Positions 44,057 to 53,796 of a stretch of DNA of 64,000 nt are shown in pieces (positions within the stretch are counted from its first letter, which is position 1; each line of letters begins with the position of its first letter). The translations under genes were made by a program, and so were the position numbers. The stretch covers positions 215,642,624-215,706,623 of the forward strand of contig NC_053389.1 of assembly GCF_905171765.1 (NCBI RefSeq), given 5' to 3'. This DNA comes from Bufo bufo (Eukaryota; Chordata; Amphibia; Anura; Bufonidae). Below the pieces are notes generated by a model. That model saw nothing but the letters and a program-made list of their open reading frames with translations. It did not search any database and was not told the DNA's origin.

Positions 44057-45475
44057 TGGACAAGAATGTAAATAACAGAGAGGGAATCCGCTAACCGCGG
44101 CTTCCATTCCCCTCTTCCATCCCTCCCCCCCCCCCCCCATAAGTGTTCAGGATGATCCACAGACTAGACGCTGTCCCATCTGAGCATATGGGTTATGATG
44201 GTGGATACATCCCACTGTGTTTACATATAGTGCAATTGATAAGGAGTGGGCTTTTTTTGACTGGATAATGATCTCCAGTTCTAATGCTGTCACCCTTTAA
44301 ACCATGAGCGCAAAGGACGCGATGGTGGAATCACCTAAAAAATAGCATTATAATATGATCATGCTCAGGTTTTCTGGCCTAAGAATCGGTCAGTGTTTGA
44401 AAGGGGAGGAGCTTATACACAGTGGTAATGCCAAATAATATCTGTAATGCGATTGTGCATTTATGAAAATGACAGGCAAGGTATCAAGTGCCTGCTACGG
44501 AGGCCAAGTGTCATGAGCCTAGCAGTTGCTATGCAACAGCAACGCTCTGACTTAGGCTCCGACCTCACTTCCGGTTTAGCCGCATCATGTGACGCTGACT
44601 TCCGGTCCGGTGGAACGCACGCGAGCGGCGTGCGTTCCACGTTGAAATACATGCGTTCCACGATACCTGGACAGGTGAGTCAATTGATCACGGGGGGCGT
44701 ACACGTAGCGGAGGTAGAGGTATAAGAGGAGGCGGCTAATGACCATTCAATGCTCACCCAAACTACTGTTATGTTGGGTGAGACATGGACTGACAAGGGA
44801 CACTTCCCCTGCATCAGTGAGGACAAGAGCTATCCTTTTCCTTGTCCAAAGAATACGAGGCCAAACTCACCTTGATTCTGAGTAAGTAAATTGTGGCTGT
44901 TAACTAGCCACCTTGTATGCGGTGCTCATTAATTGGTGACCTGTATTGAGTGTCTGTTTATAACTTTTATTTGTAGTTGCCCTTGAATATACATACAGAG
45001 TCCCCTGATGATGTCCAGAAGTGACAGAAACATGGCATGTAGGGCGTTATAATTAGGGCTTATTAGGTATACAGACCCATACTGAGGGAAAGGCTCGGTG
45101 TGGGGTCGCCCCTGTCGGGGCGGGTGCTCCATTGTGGTAGGCAGGCTTGAGTCCCTATCCCCCTAGGCAGGCAGGAAAGCCACAATAGGGCCTTCTAGGA
45201 TATATATTGTGCCAATACCACAACAGCACCTGGTCACATTGGTCCGCGGCTATACCATCGCCAGGACCATCATTCACAGTTGGACCCCGCCCAGACGAGG
45301 TGAGATCCACCCATCTTTTCTTTTTATTAGTTCTTAACGGAATATGAATATGAATTGATGCAGCGGAGGAATTTATTGTTGTCTTTGTCGTCTCTCACCT
45401 AGTGTGACTTTATATTTTAAATGACCTAGTAAAGGTTACGTTTTAAATAATCCCAGTTTACAAATATTTTTTCTG
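44057..45475 (-). repeat. Right palindrome arm, 1419 bp
   Basis: Inverted copy of 42550-43967. The differences noticed are one base near 45273 (a T where the pairing base is G-type), one near 44996 (C/T), one in the A/T run near 44261 and changes within the C-run 44127-44138. It ends TTTTTTCTG. Confidence 0.95.
45002..45044 (+). ncRNA. Hammerhead-ribozyme-like motif, right arm
   Basis: CTGATGA at 45005-45011 is followed by stem II TGTC (45012-45015)/GACA (45023-45026) with a 7-base loop, then GAAA (45027-45030), a minimal stem III in CATGGCATG and the cleavage-site candidate GTA (45039-45041). CCC (45002-45004) and GGG (45042-45044) close stem I. All the conserved core boxes are present. The weak points are the short stems I and III, although Penelope-associated type I hammerheads also have very short stem III. 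Confidence 0.55.
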
Positions 45476-45543
45476 CATGATTTGGGTGTAACTTTATACC
45501 ACGTATAACTAACACTAAGAATGGTATACACAATTTGTTTTAT
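45476..45543. other. Unpaired 68-bp tail of the palindromic insert
   Basis: It has no counterpart at the left end. It contains 'tttataccacg' and 'aatggtatac', which can pair imperfectly. It may be a retroposition-associated filler or the 3' end of the source transcript. Confidence 0.7.
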
Positions 45544-47151
45544 TTTAATTTTGTAATAACCTATCGCCCGGGGGCAAAAAATACTAAGGCGGATGCATTG
45601 TCTCGAAGTTTTCCTGGTGGGGGTGATGTTGAGGTACCAGAGCCCATTTTGCAAAAGGGGGTGGTGGTCTCTGCATTACACTCAGGTTTAGAGGGGAGGG
45701 TGTTGGAAGCTCAGGGGGACGCCCCGGCCTCCTGCCCCTCGGGTAAACTGTTTGTGCCAGAAAATTTACGCCTGGAGATACTAAAAGAACACCATAACTC
45801 CACACTGGCAGGACACCCAGGTAGTAGGGCAACCTCTGAATTAGTGTCTCGTCGGTTCTGGTGGCCTAAGTGGCGCCAGGAGGTGTTGAATTTTGTGTCT
45901 GCATGTGCTACCTGTGCTCGTTCTAAGGTAGATCATACTCGTCCGGCAGGGCGTCTTTTACCTCTAGCCATCCCCAACAGGCCTTGGACGCACCTATCAA
46001 TGGATTTCATTACGGATCTACCAGTATCAGCGGGGAAAACTGTTATTCTTGTAGTTGTTGACAGATTCAGTAAAATGGTGCACTTTATTGCTCTTGCCGC
46101 ATTGCCTAATGCTAACACACTGGCTCAGGTTTTTATTGACCACATCGTGAAGCTTCACGGGGTCCCTTCCGATATTGTTTCGGATCGTGGTACCCAATTC
46201 GTTTCTAAATTTTGGAAAGCTTTTTGTTCTCGTTTAGGGGTTCATCTGTTGTTTTCTTCATCTTTCCATCCACAGTCCAACGGTCAGACTGAACGTACCA
46301 ATCAAAACCTAGAGACATATTTGAGATGCTTTGTTTCCGAAAATCAGGAGGAATGGTCATCTTATTTACCGTTAGCTGAGTTTGCCATTAATAATCGTCG
46401 TCAAGAATCCACCGATAAGTCACCATTTTTTGGTGCGTATGGTTTCCATCCTCAGTTTTGTACGTTTAGTGAGGGGGGGCCGTCTGGGATTCCCGAGGAG
46501 GAACGATTTGCGTCTTCACTTTCTTCAGTGTGGCAGAGTGTGCAAGAAAGTTTGAAGAGAATGGGTGGTAGATACAAACGTGTGGCTGATAGGAGGCGCT
46601 CTGAAGGTCCGGACCTTGGGGTGAATGACTTGGTGTGGTTGTCTACCAGAAATATCAAATTGAAGGTTCCCTCATGGAAATTAGGTCCGAGATTTATTGG
46701 TCCTTATAGGGTAATTAAGATCATTAACCCGGTGGCTTTTCGTCTGGAGCTACCTCAGACTCTAAGGATCCATAATGTCTTCCACAGATCTCTGCTTAAG
46801 AGATATGTAGAACCTCCTGAACCATTGCCACTACCGCCTCCACCGGTGGTTGTTGATGGCAGTCTTGAGTTTCAGGTAGAAAAGATTGTTGACTCACGAT
46901 ATGATCGCCGCTCTCTTCAGTACCTGGTGCACTGGAGAGGTTATGGTTCCGAAGAGAGAATGTGGGTTCCAGCTTCAGAGATAAAAGCGGACAGACTCAT
47001 TCAGGCTTTTCATAGCTCCCATCCGGAGAGGCCTGGTCTTGAGGGTCCGGGGGCCCCTCGTAGAAAGGGGGGTACTGTCACGACTGTGACTGATCCAGAC
47101 AGGTCTGGGAGGAGAAAGTCGCAGCGACTTGCTACTCGCGATAGCTTGTGA
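45544..47151 (+). pseudogene. pol 3' part: integrase and chromodomain
   Basis: Continues pol from the second 15-bp duplication. The end of RNase H (TYRPGAKNTKADALSR) is followed by the integrase HHCC finger (HH near 45791; CATC near 45906) and the core: FITDLP with Asp 46003-46005, VSDRGTQF with Asp 46183-46185, and QTERTNQ with Glu 46291-46293 (D-x35-E). Next come a GPY/F-type module (LGPRFIGPYRV) and a C-terminal chromodomain (about 46870-47030, YLVHWRGYGSEERMWVP), which in this branch directs integration to chromatin. The stop at 47149-47151 lies inside the 3' LTR. This section has no internal stop and would be functional in an unbroken element. Here it is cut off from its start by the insert. 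Confidence 0.93.
47061..47075 (+). promoter_or_regulatory. Polypurine tract
   Basis: The purine run 'agaaagggggg' directly precedes the 3' LTR (47076). It is the plus-strand primer expected in an LTR retrotransposon, here overlapping the end of pol. Confidence 0.75.
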
Positions 47152-47723
47152 GTTTGCTCCATGGTTCAGGGTATGTCATCCGGGTTTTGCCTTGTGAACC
47201 TTTTTGTCCTGACTGGGAGTTTGTAGGCATCCTTCTCAGGTGAGTCCTGTCTGCCACTCCCAGCTACTATATTAGTTTCAGTTTCACTTGCAGTCATTGC
47301 CAGATATAGTCCTTACTTCCAGTTCTATTCTGACCTTTGAAGGAGATCGTTTGATGGTGTTGCTGTGGAGCTCTTGTCCGGCGTGGACTGTCATGATTGG
47401 GATCGCCTTCTCTGCTCGTGACTGGATAAGTCTATCTCTGCTATAGTTTGTTTGTTGCTGTCTTCCCCTGCTGTTCTCCTAGACATGAGTGATGGTGACT
47501 AGTGCTCCCATCGGCCTTTCCCCACTCTAGGCTTGTTAGGGTGACTGAGGGTTTAGGCATCCTGCTCGCCGCACGGGTTCACACCCCGTCTAGGGTATCA
47601 GGGCAGACAGGTGCCAGCTTAGGGTTAGTCAGGGGTGGCCATACTATTCCCATCCGTAGATAAGGGTCCCCCTTCCCCTCCGTCTGGTGTGACACGACTG
47701 CTGCTGGGATAGCGGTCGTGACA
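47076..47723 (+). repeat. 3' LTR, 648 bp
   Basis: Identical to the 5' LTR except for two substitutions (about 47117 and 47464) and 71 extra bases (about 47622-47692) near its right end. It ends GATAGCGGTCGTGACA and is followed by AGAAC. Confidence 0.95.
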
Positions 47724-47876
47724 AGAACATATCCTATTCTTGTCTGTTTCACAGACAAGAATAGGCATTTCTATTATGAGCCACCCATTCCGTTCCACAA
47801 ATTGCGGAAACCGTATTTTGCAGGTCCGCAATTTGCGGACCGCAAAACATGGCGTGGTCATGTGCATGAGCCCTTA
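47724..47876. mobile_element. Right part of the MITE split by the LTR retrotransposon
   Basis: Continuation of 39059-39227 after the duplicated AGAAC. It includes 'tattcttgtctgtttcacag' and an internal 'acaagaata' inverted partner, and ends CATGAGCCCTTA. Confidence 0.85.
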
Positions 47877-48045
47877 AGCCTCATTCACATTCCCGTGTCT
47901 GTTTGATATTCGTGAAAAATTCAGTCCATGTTTCATCCACGAAGGATCCGTGTTTGGTTCACGTGTCCCTGTTTTGCCCTCTGTGTGTGAGCATTATTCC
48001 ATGGACACTGGCTCAGCTGAAAATTAATTTCAAAAGCATCTCCTA
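47877..48045. mobile_element. Left part of a second split MITE
   Basis: It starts AGCCTCATTCACATTCCCGT. The inverted right end ('ggaaatgtgaacgtggcctc') is at 51647-51666. The middle is occupied by the hAT-like element 48046-51363. Confidence 0.75.
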
Positions 48046-48904
48046 CAGTGGCGTTGCTAGGGCTGGTGTCACCCGGTGCAGTAGAAAAAGGTGTCACACA
48101 TATATGGGGGCTATGGGGGTGCTACTGCCGTAGGGGGGCATCCGTTAGCTCAGCAGACCCCCCCTCAAAGCTTAGAGCCCCAGCACCCCTTTTCCCCCCT
48201 GCTGGCCGCAGCTCACCTAGTTCAGGTGCACCCCACTTTCACTGGCTGGCTGACGAGACACCAAATGCTGTTCAATTTCTTCTGGTGACCCCTTCTATGT
48301 GTGGTCATCATGTTCTGACCTGTGCGGACGAGTCACGAAGGGGACGTCCATCAAGCTCCGCCCTGCCGCCGCGCCGCTGACGTCCTTTCACGTGCTTCAC
48401 TGAGCCTGCCGATCGACCCAAGCGGTAATGGGGGAGGGGTTTGGATAGTAAACAGACCGCTGACGTGGGAGGAGGGCTAAGAAGACAGATCGCCGATAGG
48501 GGGGTGATTGCTAGCAGTCAGATCGCTTACCGGGCAGTGGCAGATCTAGAGCCTGGTCTCGGGAGGGGCACTTCCAGATTATTTTCTGTCCGCCGCCACA
48601 AAACAATGGTACTTATAGAACAGACTACAACTACACAGTGTATCAGTATACTGTATATTGTGTGGCACAGTGTAGGCTATATGTGTATAACAAACATATT
48701 TCACATGAAAACTTACAATTACTTGGCTTGACCCTTCGGGGATCTCGGACACCACTTTAACACTTTGGCTGGGGGGCTCGGTGGCGCTGATGTTGTGTTT
48801 TATCCTAATGAGAAAGATTTCATAATAAGGATTTGCAGAAGGGGCAGAGGGATAGCAGAGCAGGCAGAGGCTGGTGCTGCAATTAGGGGGTCATACCATG
48901 GGGG

Positions 48905-49348
48905 AGTAATAAAGCCCACCATAATGCCCCCCCCCAGTAGAAGTACTTCTCCTTATAATGTGACAGTTCAAAAAATACCCCCTTGTAATGCACCCAGTTG
49001 AGCTAATGTCCCCATAGTGCCCCCATAATGTGCCAGTATAAAATACCCCTATACAGTGCCCCCAGTAAATGCCCCCATAGTGCTCCTCTCCCTCCTTCCT
49101 TCTAGTGCCCCCATAATGTACCAGCATAAAATGCCCCATATAAAGTGCCCGAGTAGATCCCTCAGTGTCCCCCATAATTTGCAACTATAAAGAACCCCTT
49201 CTTAGTGCCCCCCGTAGATGACCCAATGGTACTCCTCTCCCCCCTTCACCATAGTACCCACCATAATGTGTCCCAGTATAAAATGCTACTGTACAGAGCC
49301 CCCCATATAAAATACTCTTTCTTTGTGGCCTCAGTAGATGCCCCTATA
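48905..49348. repeat. Minisatellite, left part
   Basis: Imperfect 35-50 bp units of 'gtgcccccataatgtgccag' plus 'tataaaatgccc', continuing at 50907-51045 on the other side of the Tc1-like insertion. Confidence 0.8.
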
Positions 49349-50906
49349 CACTGCGTGCAGAATTATTAGGCAAATGAGTATTTTGACCACATCATCCTCT
49401 TTATGCATGTTGTCTTACTCCAAGCTGTATAGGCTCGAAAGCCTACTACCAATTAAGCATATTAGGTGATGTGCATCTCTGTAATGAGAAGGGGTGTGGT
49501 CTAATGACATCAACACCCTATATTAAGTGTGCATAATTATTAGGCAACTTCCTTTCCTTTGGCAAAATGGGTCAAAAGAAGGACTTGACAGGCTCAGAAA
49601 AGTCAAAAATAGTGAGATATCTTGCAGAGGGATGCAGCACTCTTAAAATTGCAAAGCTTCTGAAGCGTGATCATCGAACAATCAAGCGTTTCATTCAAAA
49701 TAGTCAACAGGGTCGCAAGAAGCGTGTGGAAAAACCAAGGCGCAAAATAACTGCCCATGAACTGAGAAAAGTCAAGCGTGCAGCTGCCAAGATGCCACTT
49801 GCCACCAGTTTGGCCATATTTCAGAGCTGCAACATCACTGGAGTGCCCAAAAGCACAAGGTGTGCAATACTCAGAGACATGGCCAAGGTAAGAAAGGCTG
49901 AAAGACGACCACCACTGAACAAGACACACAAGCTGAAACGTCAAGACTGGGCCAAGAAATATCTCAAGACTGATTTTTCTAAGGTTTTATGGACTGATGA
50001 AATGAGAGTGAGTCTTGATGGGCCAGATGGATGGGCCCGTGGCTGGATTGGTAAAGGGCAGAGAGCTCCAGTCTGACTCAGACGCCAGCAAGGTGGAGGT
50101 GGATTACTGGTTTGGGCTGGTATCATCAAAGATGAGCTTGTGGGGCCTTTTCGGGTTGAGGATGGAGTCAAGCTCAACTCCCAGTCCTACTGCCAGTTTC
50201 TGGAAGACACCTTCTTCAAGCAGTGGTACAGGAAGAAGTCTGCATCCTTCAAGAAAAACATGATTTTCATGCAGGACAATGCTCCATCACACGCGTCCAA
50301 GTACTCCACAGCGTGGCTGGCAAGAAAGGGTATAAAAGAAGAAAATCTAATGACATGGCCTCCTTGTTCACCTGATCTGAACCCCATTGAGAACCTGTGG
50401 TCCATCATCAAATGTGAGATTTACAAGGAGGGAAAACAGTACACCTCTCTGAACAGTGTCTGGGAGGCTGTGGTTGCTGCTGCACGCAATGTTGATGGTG
50501 AACAGATCAAAACACTGACAGAATCTATGGATGGCAGGCTTTTGAGTGTCCTTGCAAAGAAAGGTGGCTATATTGGTCACTGATTTGTTTTTGTTTTTGA
50601 ATGTCAGAAATGTATATTTGTGAATGTTGAGATGTTATATTGGTTTCACTGGTAAAAATAAATAATTGAAATGGGTATATATTTGTTTTTTGTTAAGTTG
50701 CCTAATAATTATGCACAGTAATAGTCACCTGCACACACAGATATCCCCCTAAAATAGCTAAAACTAAAAACAAACTAAAAACTACTTCCAAAAATATTCA
50801 GCTTTGATATTAATGAGTTTTTTGGGTTCATTGAGAACATGGTTGTTGTTCAATAATAAAATTAATCCTCAAAAATACAACTTGCCTAATAATTCTGCAC
50901 TCCCTG
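49349..50906 (+). mobile_element. Complete Tc1-like transposon with DD37E spacing, 1558 bp
   Basis: The ends are CACTGCGTGCAGAATTATTA and, on the complementary right end, CAGGGAGTGCAGAATTATTA, flanked by TA (49347-49348 and 50907-50908). It sits within the minisatellite of the hAT-like element. It encodes one transposase. Short inverted repeats (about 30 bp) distinguish it from the Tc1-like element at 5791. A block near the 3' end ('cctaataattatgcacag' at 50701-50718) and one at 49531-49548 repeat the terminal motif internally. Confidence 0.93.
49567..50583 (+). pseudogene. Tc1/mariner-type transposase (DD37E), single nonsense codon
   Basis: Starts at ATG 49567 (MGQKKDLTGSEKSKI) and runs in one frame to a TGA at 50581-50583, 338 residues if read through. 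The only defect is an in-frame TGA at 50074-50076, which looks like a CGA (Arg) to TGA transition. The N-terminal DNA-binding region has two helix-turn-helix-like parts (about residues 5-55 and 65-115). Catalytic residues: Asp144 (LWTDEMR), Asp237 (FMQDNAPSH) and Glu275 (SPDLNPIENLW). Asp237 and Glu275 are separated by 37 residues rather than Tc1's 34, placing it in a DD37E group. With one point change it is close to intact and may be recently active. Confidence 0.93.
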
Positions 50907-51045
50907 TAGTGCCTACCAATAATGTGCCAGTGATAAGTGCCCCCAATAATGTGCCAGTAATAATTGCCCCCATAGATACCCCCCAATAATGTGCCAGTAA
51001 AATGTGCCCCCATAGATGCCCCCCAATCATGTGCCAGTAACAAGA
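50907..51045. repeat. Minisatellite, right part
   Basis: Continuation of 48905-49348 ('aataatgtgccagtaataa', 'gcccccatagat'). Confidence 0.8.
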
Positions 51046-51363
51046 GGTTATACTTACCTCCATGTCAGCCATGCGATGCAGGCCTCTTCCGGCCTGTGTC
51101 CCGCGCTGTACGGCTCAGGCGGCGCGATGACATCATTGCGTCGCCTGCATCGGCCTCTGGTAGGCTGCCGGCCTAGTGCCGGCAGTCTATCAGAGGAACA
51201 GGGAAGGGACACACCTCTCCCTCCCCTGCCCAGCCACAGCATCCATCTGTATCGCTGTCCTGAGGACGGCGATACAGATGACTATGGAGATGAGCGCTTC
51301 CACAATGGAAGCGCTCATCTCCCTGTGCCCTGCCGCCGCCGCACCCCCCTCGCAACGCCACTG

Positions 51364-51666
51364 ATCTATCAGTGGTCTGTGAAAAACAGATGCAGCATGG
51401 ATGCTATCCATGTTGTGTCTGAGATTTTCACAGGCCCGAGGACTTCAATGGGCATTTGGTTCGCATGACGGACAAAAGTAGTGCATGCCTCCATGATTTT
51501 TTTCTCTTTCACTTTATTTTAATGTGTCTGTTCGCACATCAATATTTTCTTACTGACGGTGGGTCACGGTCAGTTAAAAAATACTGATGTGTGAATGGAC
51601 ACATTAAAATAAATGAGTGCGGACAGAACTCATCAGTGAAAAATGGAAATGTGAACGTGGCCTCAG
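51364..51666. mobile_element. Right part of the second split MITE
   Basis: Partner of 47877-48045, ending GGAAATGTGAACGTGGCCTC. The internal blocks 'actgatgtgtgaatggacac' and 'gtgtctgttcgcacatcaat' are inverted. Confidence 0.7.
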
Positions 51667-53022
51667 ACAGGATGAGTAAATCTGCCCCAATTTGTTTCTT
51701 TTTAGACTTATTTTTGTTCGTTCAGATGCCTATCAGTAAAATATTCCAGGTCATTTCTGATCCTGCCATGTCTATTTCAGGTGACAGTATTCTTCCACTC
51801 ATGAAGCCTATTCATCTCAGTTATTCTGTTCATGGCAGTTGACTTATCTGTATAAGAGGGTAAGTGGCTATTTCTGTGTGGTAATATTATGTTAGTGTAC
51901 TCAGGAAATTTTTCGTCGTTGTTTGATTTGTTTGCAGTGGCGAGTGGTATTTTTACTGTAAGAACAGTACACTTTGCGATGGCTGCTTCGCCTTCTCAGG
52001 AAGTGACGCGAGAATCTCTGGCCAAGTTACTTTTCGGAGAGGAAACCCAGTTAACCATGTGTTTTCCCCCTGAGATCTGCACAAAGCAGCGCAGAGTTGA
52101 ATCACGTTCTCATTCTCACGATAGGGTTAAAGGAAGTGCGCATGACAGGTCTAAGAGAGTTCATAAGATGGTGGCGGAAGGGTGTCCTTATTCCCTGCTC
52201 TGACTGCTGTCCCTGACCCGTGCATGTGCGGTGTAGCCAGCTCCCATTATACACAGCTTCCCCGCATCAAACACACACAACGATTAGTCCTTTGCCTAAT
52301 GAAAAAGATATATTTCTTCTTTCTTTCAATAAAACCTTTTTTACAGCAGTAAAGAGCACCAGCGGGGGAAGGGTGGGCGGGTTGGACATATTCATGGCAG
52401 AGAATAACATGGGGGAATAAAAGAGGGACTGTACAATACCGAATTATAAGAAATTGAGAGATTAAATTTAATACATTATATGATTTTGTGCTGTTAACAG
52501 AGGCAAAACACAAAACAACCTTTTTTACGCCCCCCTATGCTATTTATAATACTAGTGCCTTCCTGTGTGGAAAAGGGGTCTCTAGACCACCTCTAACATA
52601 AGGACGGGGGCGTCTGCTACCTCAGTGCCTATATTTCTCCATCCCTTGCTGATGTGGTCTGAGCTATATATTTGGTAAACTCCACTTGTCATGACTGATC
52701 ATGTAGACATTTTGCTGACTACTGATACTTTCAGAACTCTCCCAGAACTATGTGATCACTAATGACAAGCAGAAGCTTTCAGGACACGTCCATTATAGTG
52801 GAATATAAAGCTGTATGACAGAACTTATTACCAGCCACTTTCTAAGTAATATGTACTGATGTCTGGGGCAGCCAATGCAGGAAATCAGGAAACTTGTGCC
52901 CACATTTTTCTAATAATAAAATGTCTCTTACGTAATACATGTGTGTTTGTTTTTTTTGTTTGTTTTTTAATAATCGGACAACCTCATCTAAAACACAGGA
53001 ATACTGTTGAGAAATACTCTTT
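51667..53022. other. Unassigned, with one unrecognised open frame
   Basis: An open frame of up to 104 codons (51889-52203; an internal ATG at about 51979 gives MAASPSQEVTRESLAKLLFG) is followed 125 bases later by AATAAA (52328-52333). Composition is balanced and the Kozak context acceptable, but I recognise no family. It could be an exon, a gag fragment of another retroelement or chance. The rest shows no features. Confidence 0.35.
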
Positions 53023-53794
53023 TAGGCCTCTTTCACACTTGCGTTGTCCGGATCCGGCGTGTACTCCACTTGCCGGAATTACACGCCGGATCCGGAAAAA
53101 CGCAAGTGTACTGAAAGCATTTGAAGACGGAACCGTCTTCCAAATGCGTTCAGTGTTACTATGGCACCCAGGACGCTATTAAAGTCCTGGTTGCCATAGT
53201 AGGAGCGGGGAGCGGGGGAGCGGTATACTTACAGTCCGTGCGGCTCCCGGGGCGCTCCAGAATGACGTCAGAGCGCCCCATGCGCATGGATGACGTGATC
53301 CATGTGATCACATGATCCATGCGCTTGGGGCGCCCTGACGTCACTCTGGAGCGCCCGGGGAGCCGCACGGACGGTAGGTACACTGCTCCCCCGCTCCCCG
53401 CTACACTTTACCATGGCTGTCAGGACTTTAGCGTCCCGGCAGCCATGGTAACCATTCAGAAAAAGCTAAATGTCGGCTCCGGCAATGCGCCGAAACGACG
53501 TTTAGCTTAAGGCCGGATCCGGATCAATGCCTTTCAATGGGCATTAATTCCGGATCCGGCCTTGCGGCAAGTGTTCCGGATTTTTGGCCGGAGCAAAAAG
53601 CGCAGCATGCTGCGGTATTTTCTCCGGCCAAAAAACGTTCCGTTCCGGAACTGAAGACATCCTGATGCATCCTGAACGGATTTCTCTCCATTCAGAATGC
53701 ATTAGGATAATCCTGATCAGGATTCTTCCGGCATAGAGCCCCGACGACGGAACTCTATGCCGGAAGACAAGAACGCAAGTGTGAAAGAGCCCTT
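53023..53794. mobile_element. Fold-back MITE, about 770 bp
   Basis: The left end AGGCCTCTTTCACACTTGCG and the complement of the right end, AGGGCTCTTTCACACTTGCG, match at 19 of 20 bases. The interior palindrome turns at about 53300 ('gatcacatgatcca') with 'gaatgacgtcag' in one arm and 'ctgacgtcactc' in the other. A half copy is at 31985-32240. Confidence 0.88.
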
Positions 53795-53796
53795 AG

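Larger units (their letters stand above)
42550..45543. mobile_element. 2994-bp insert dominated by a giant palindrome
   Basis: This segment sits inside pol between 15-bp duplications. It consists of two inverted arms (42550-43967 and 44057-45475), an 89-bp spacer and a 68-bp unpaired right tail (45476-45543). The arms differ by only about five substitutions and a one-base homopolymer change in 1418 bases. No transposase or reverse transcriptase is encoded. Short mirrored open frames (such as 43300-43578 and 44447-44725) are non-coding twins. The long duplication and the hammerhead-like motif in each arm suggest mobilisation by a target-primed retroelement, perhaps Penelope-like, rather than by a cut-and-paste transposase. 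This is inference. No known family was recognised. Confidence 0.85.
39228..47723 (+). mobile_element. Ty3/Gypsy chromodomain LTR retrotransposon, interrupted
   Basis: A complete but disabled element with TG...CA LTRs at both ends, gag, pol (protease, reverse transcriptase, RNase H, integrase, chromodomain), a purine tract and a 5-bp target duplication AGAAC (39223-39227 and 47724-47728). Gag and pol are in different frames, pol lying one base back, as expected for -1 frameshifting. The two LTRs differ by only two substitutions over 577 aligned bases, so insertion is recent. It is disabled by a stop in gag (40068-40070), a one-base shift near 42446 and the 2994-bp palindromic insert at 42550-45543. 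No clear tRNA-complementary primer site directly follows the left LTR. The first TGG is at 39812-39814. Confidence 0.95.
48046..51363. mobile_element. Non-autonomous hAT-like element containing a Tc1-like element
   Basis: The left end CAGTGGCGTTGCTAGGG and the complement of the right end, CAGTGGCGTTGCGAGGG, match at 16 of 17 bases. The flanking octamers ATCTCCTA-type and ATCTATCA agree only partly, so the duplication is eroded. Without the Tc1-like insert it is about 1.76 kb. It holds a minisatellite of 'gcccccataatgtgccagta' units and a GC-rich right part with the fold-back 'atgagcgcttcca'/'tggaagcgctcat' (51290-51319), also seen at 22777-22815 in the hAT at 22705. Confidence 0.85.

Noticed and set aside
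43300..44725. Identical 92-codon proteins on opposite strands
   Set aside because: They are the same sequence read from the two arms of the palindrome. No start context, domain or codon pattern supports a gene.
42550..45475. Palindrome as an assembly fold-back artefact
   Set aside because: An artefact would also mirror the flanks. Here pol sequence continues correctly on both sides of a 15-bp duplication, there is a unique spacer and an asymmetric tail, and the arms carry a few real differences. Read-level confirmation remains desirable.
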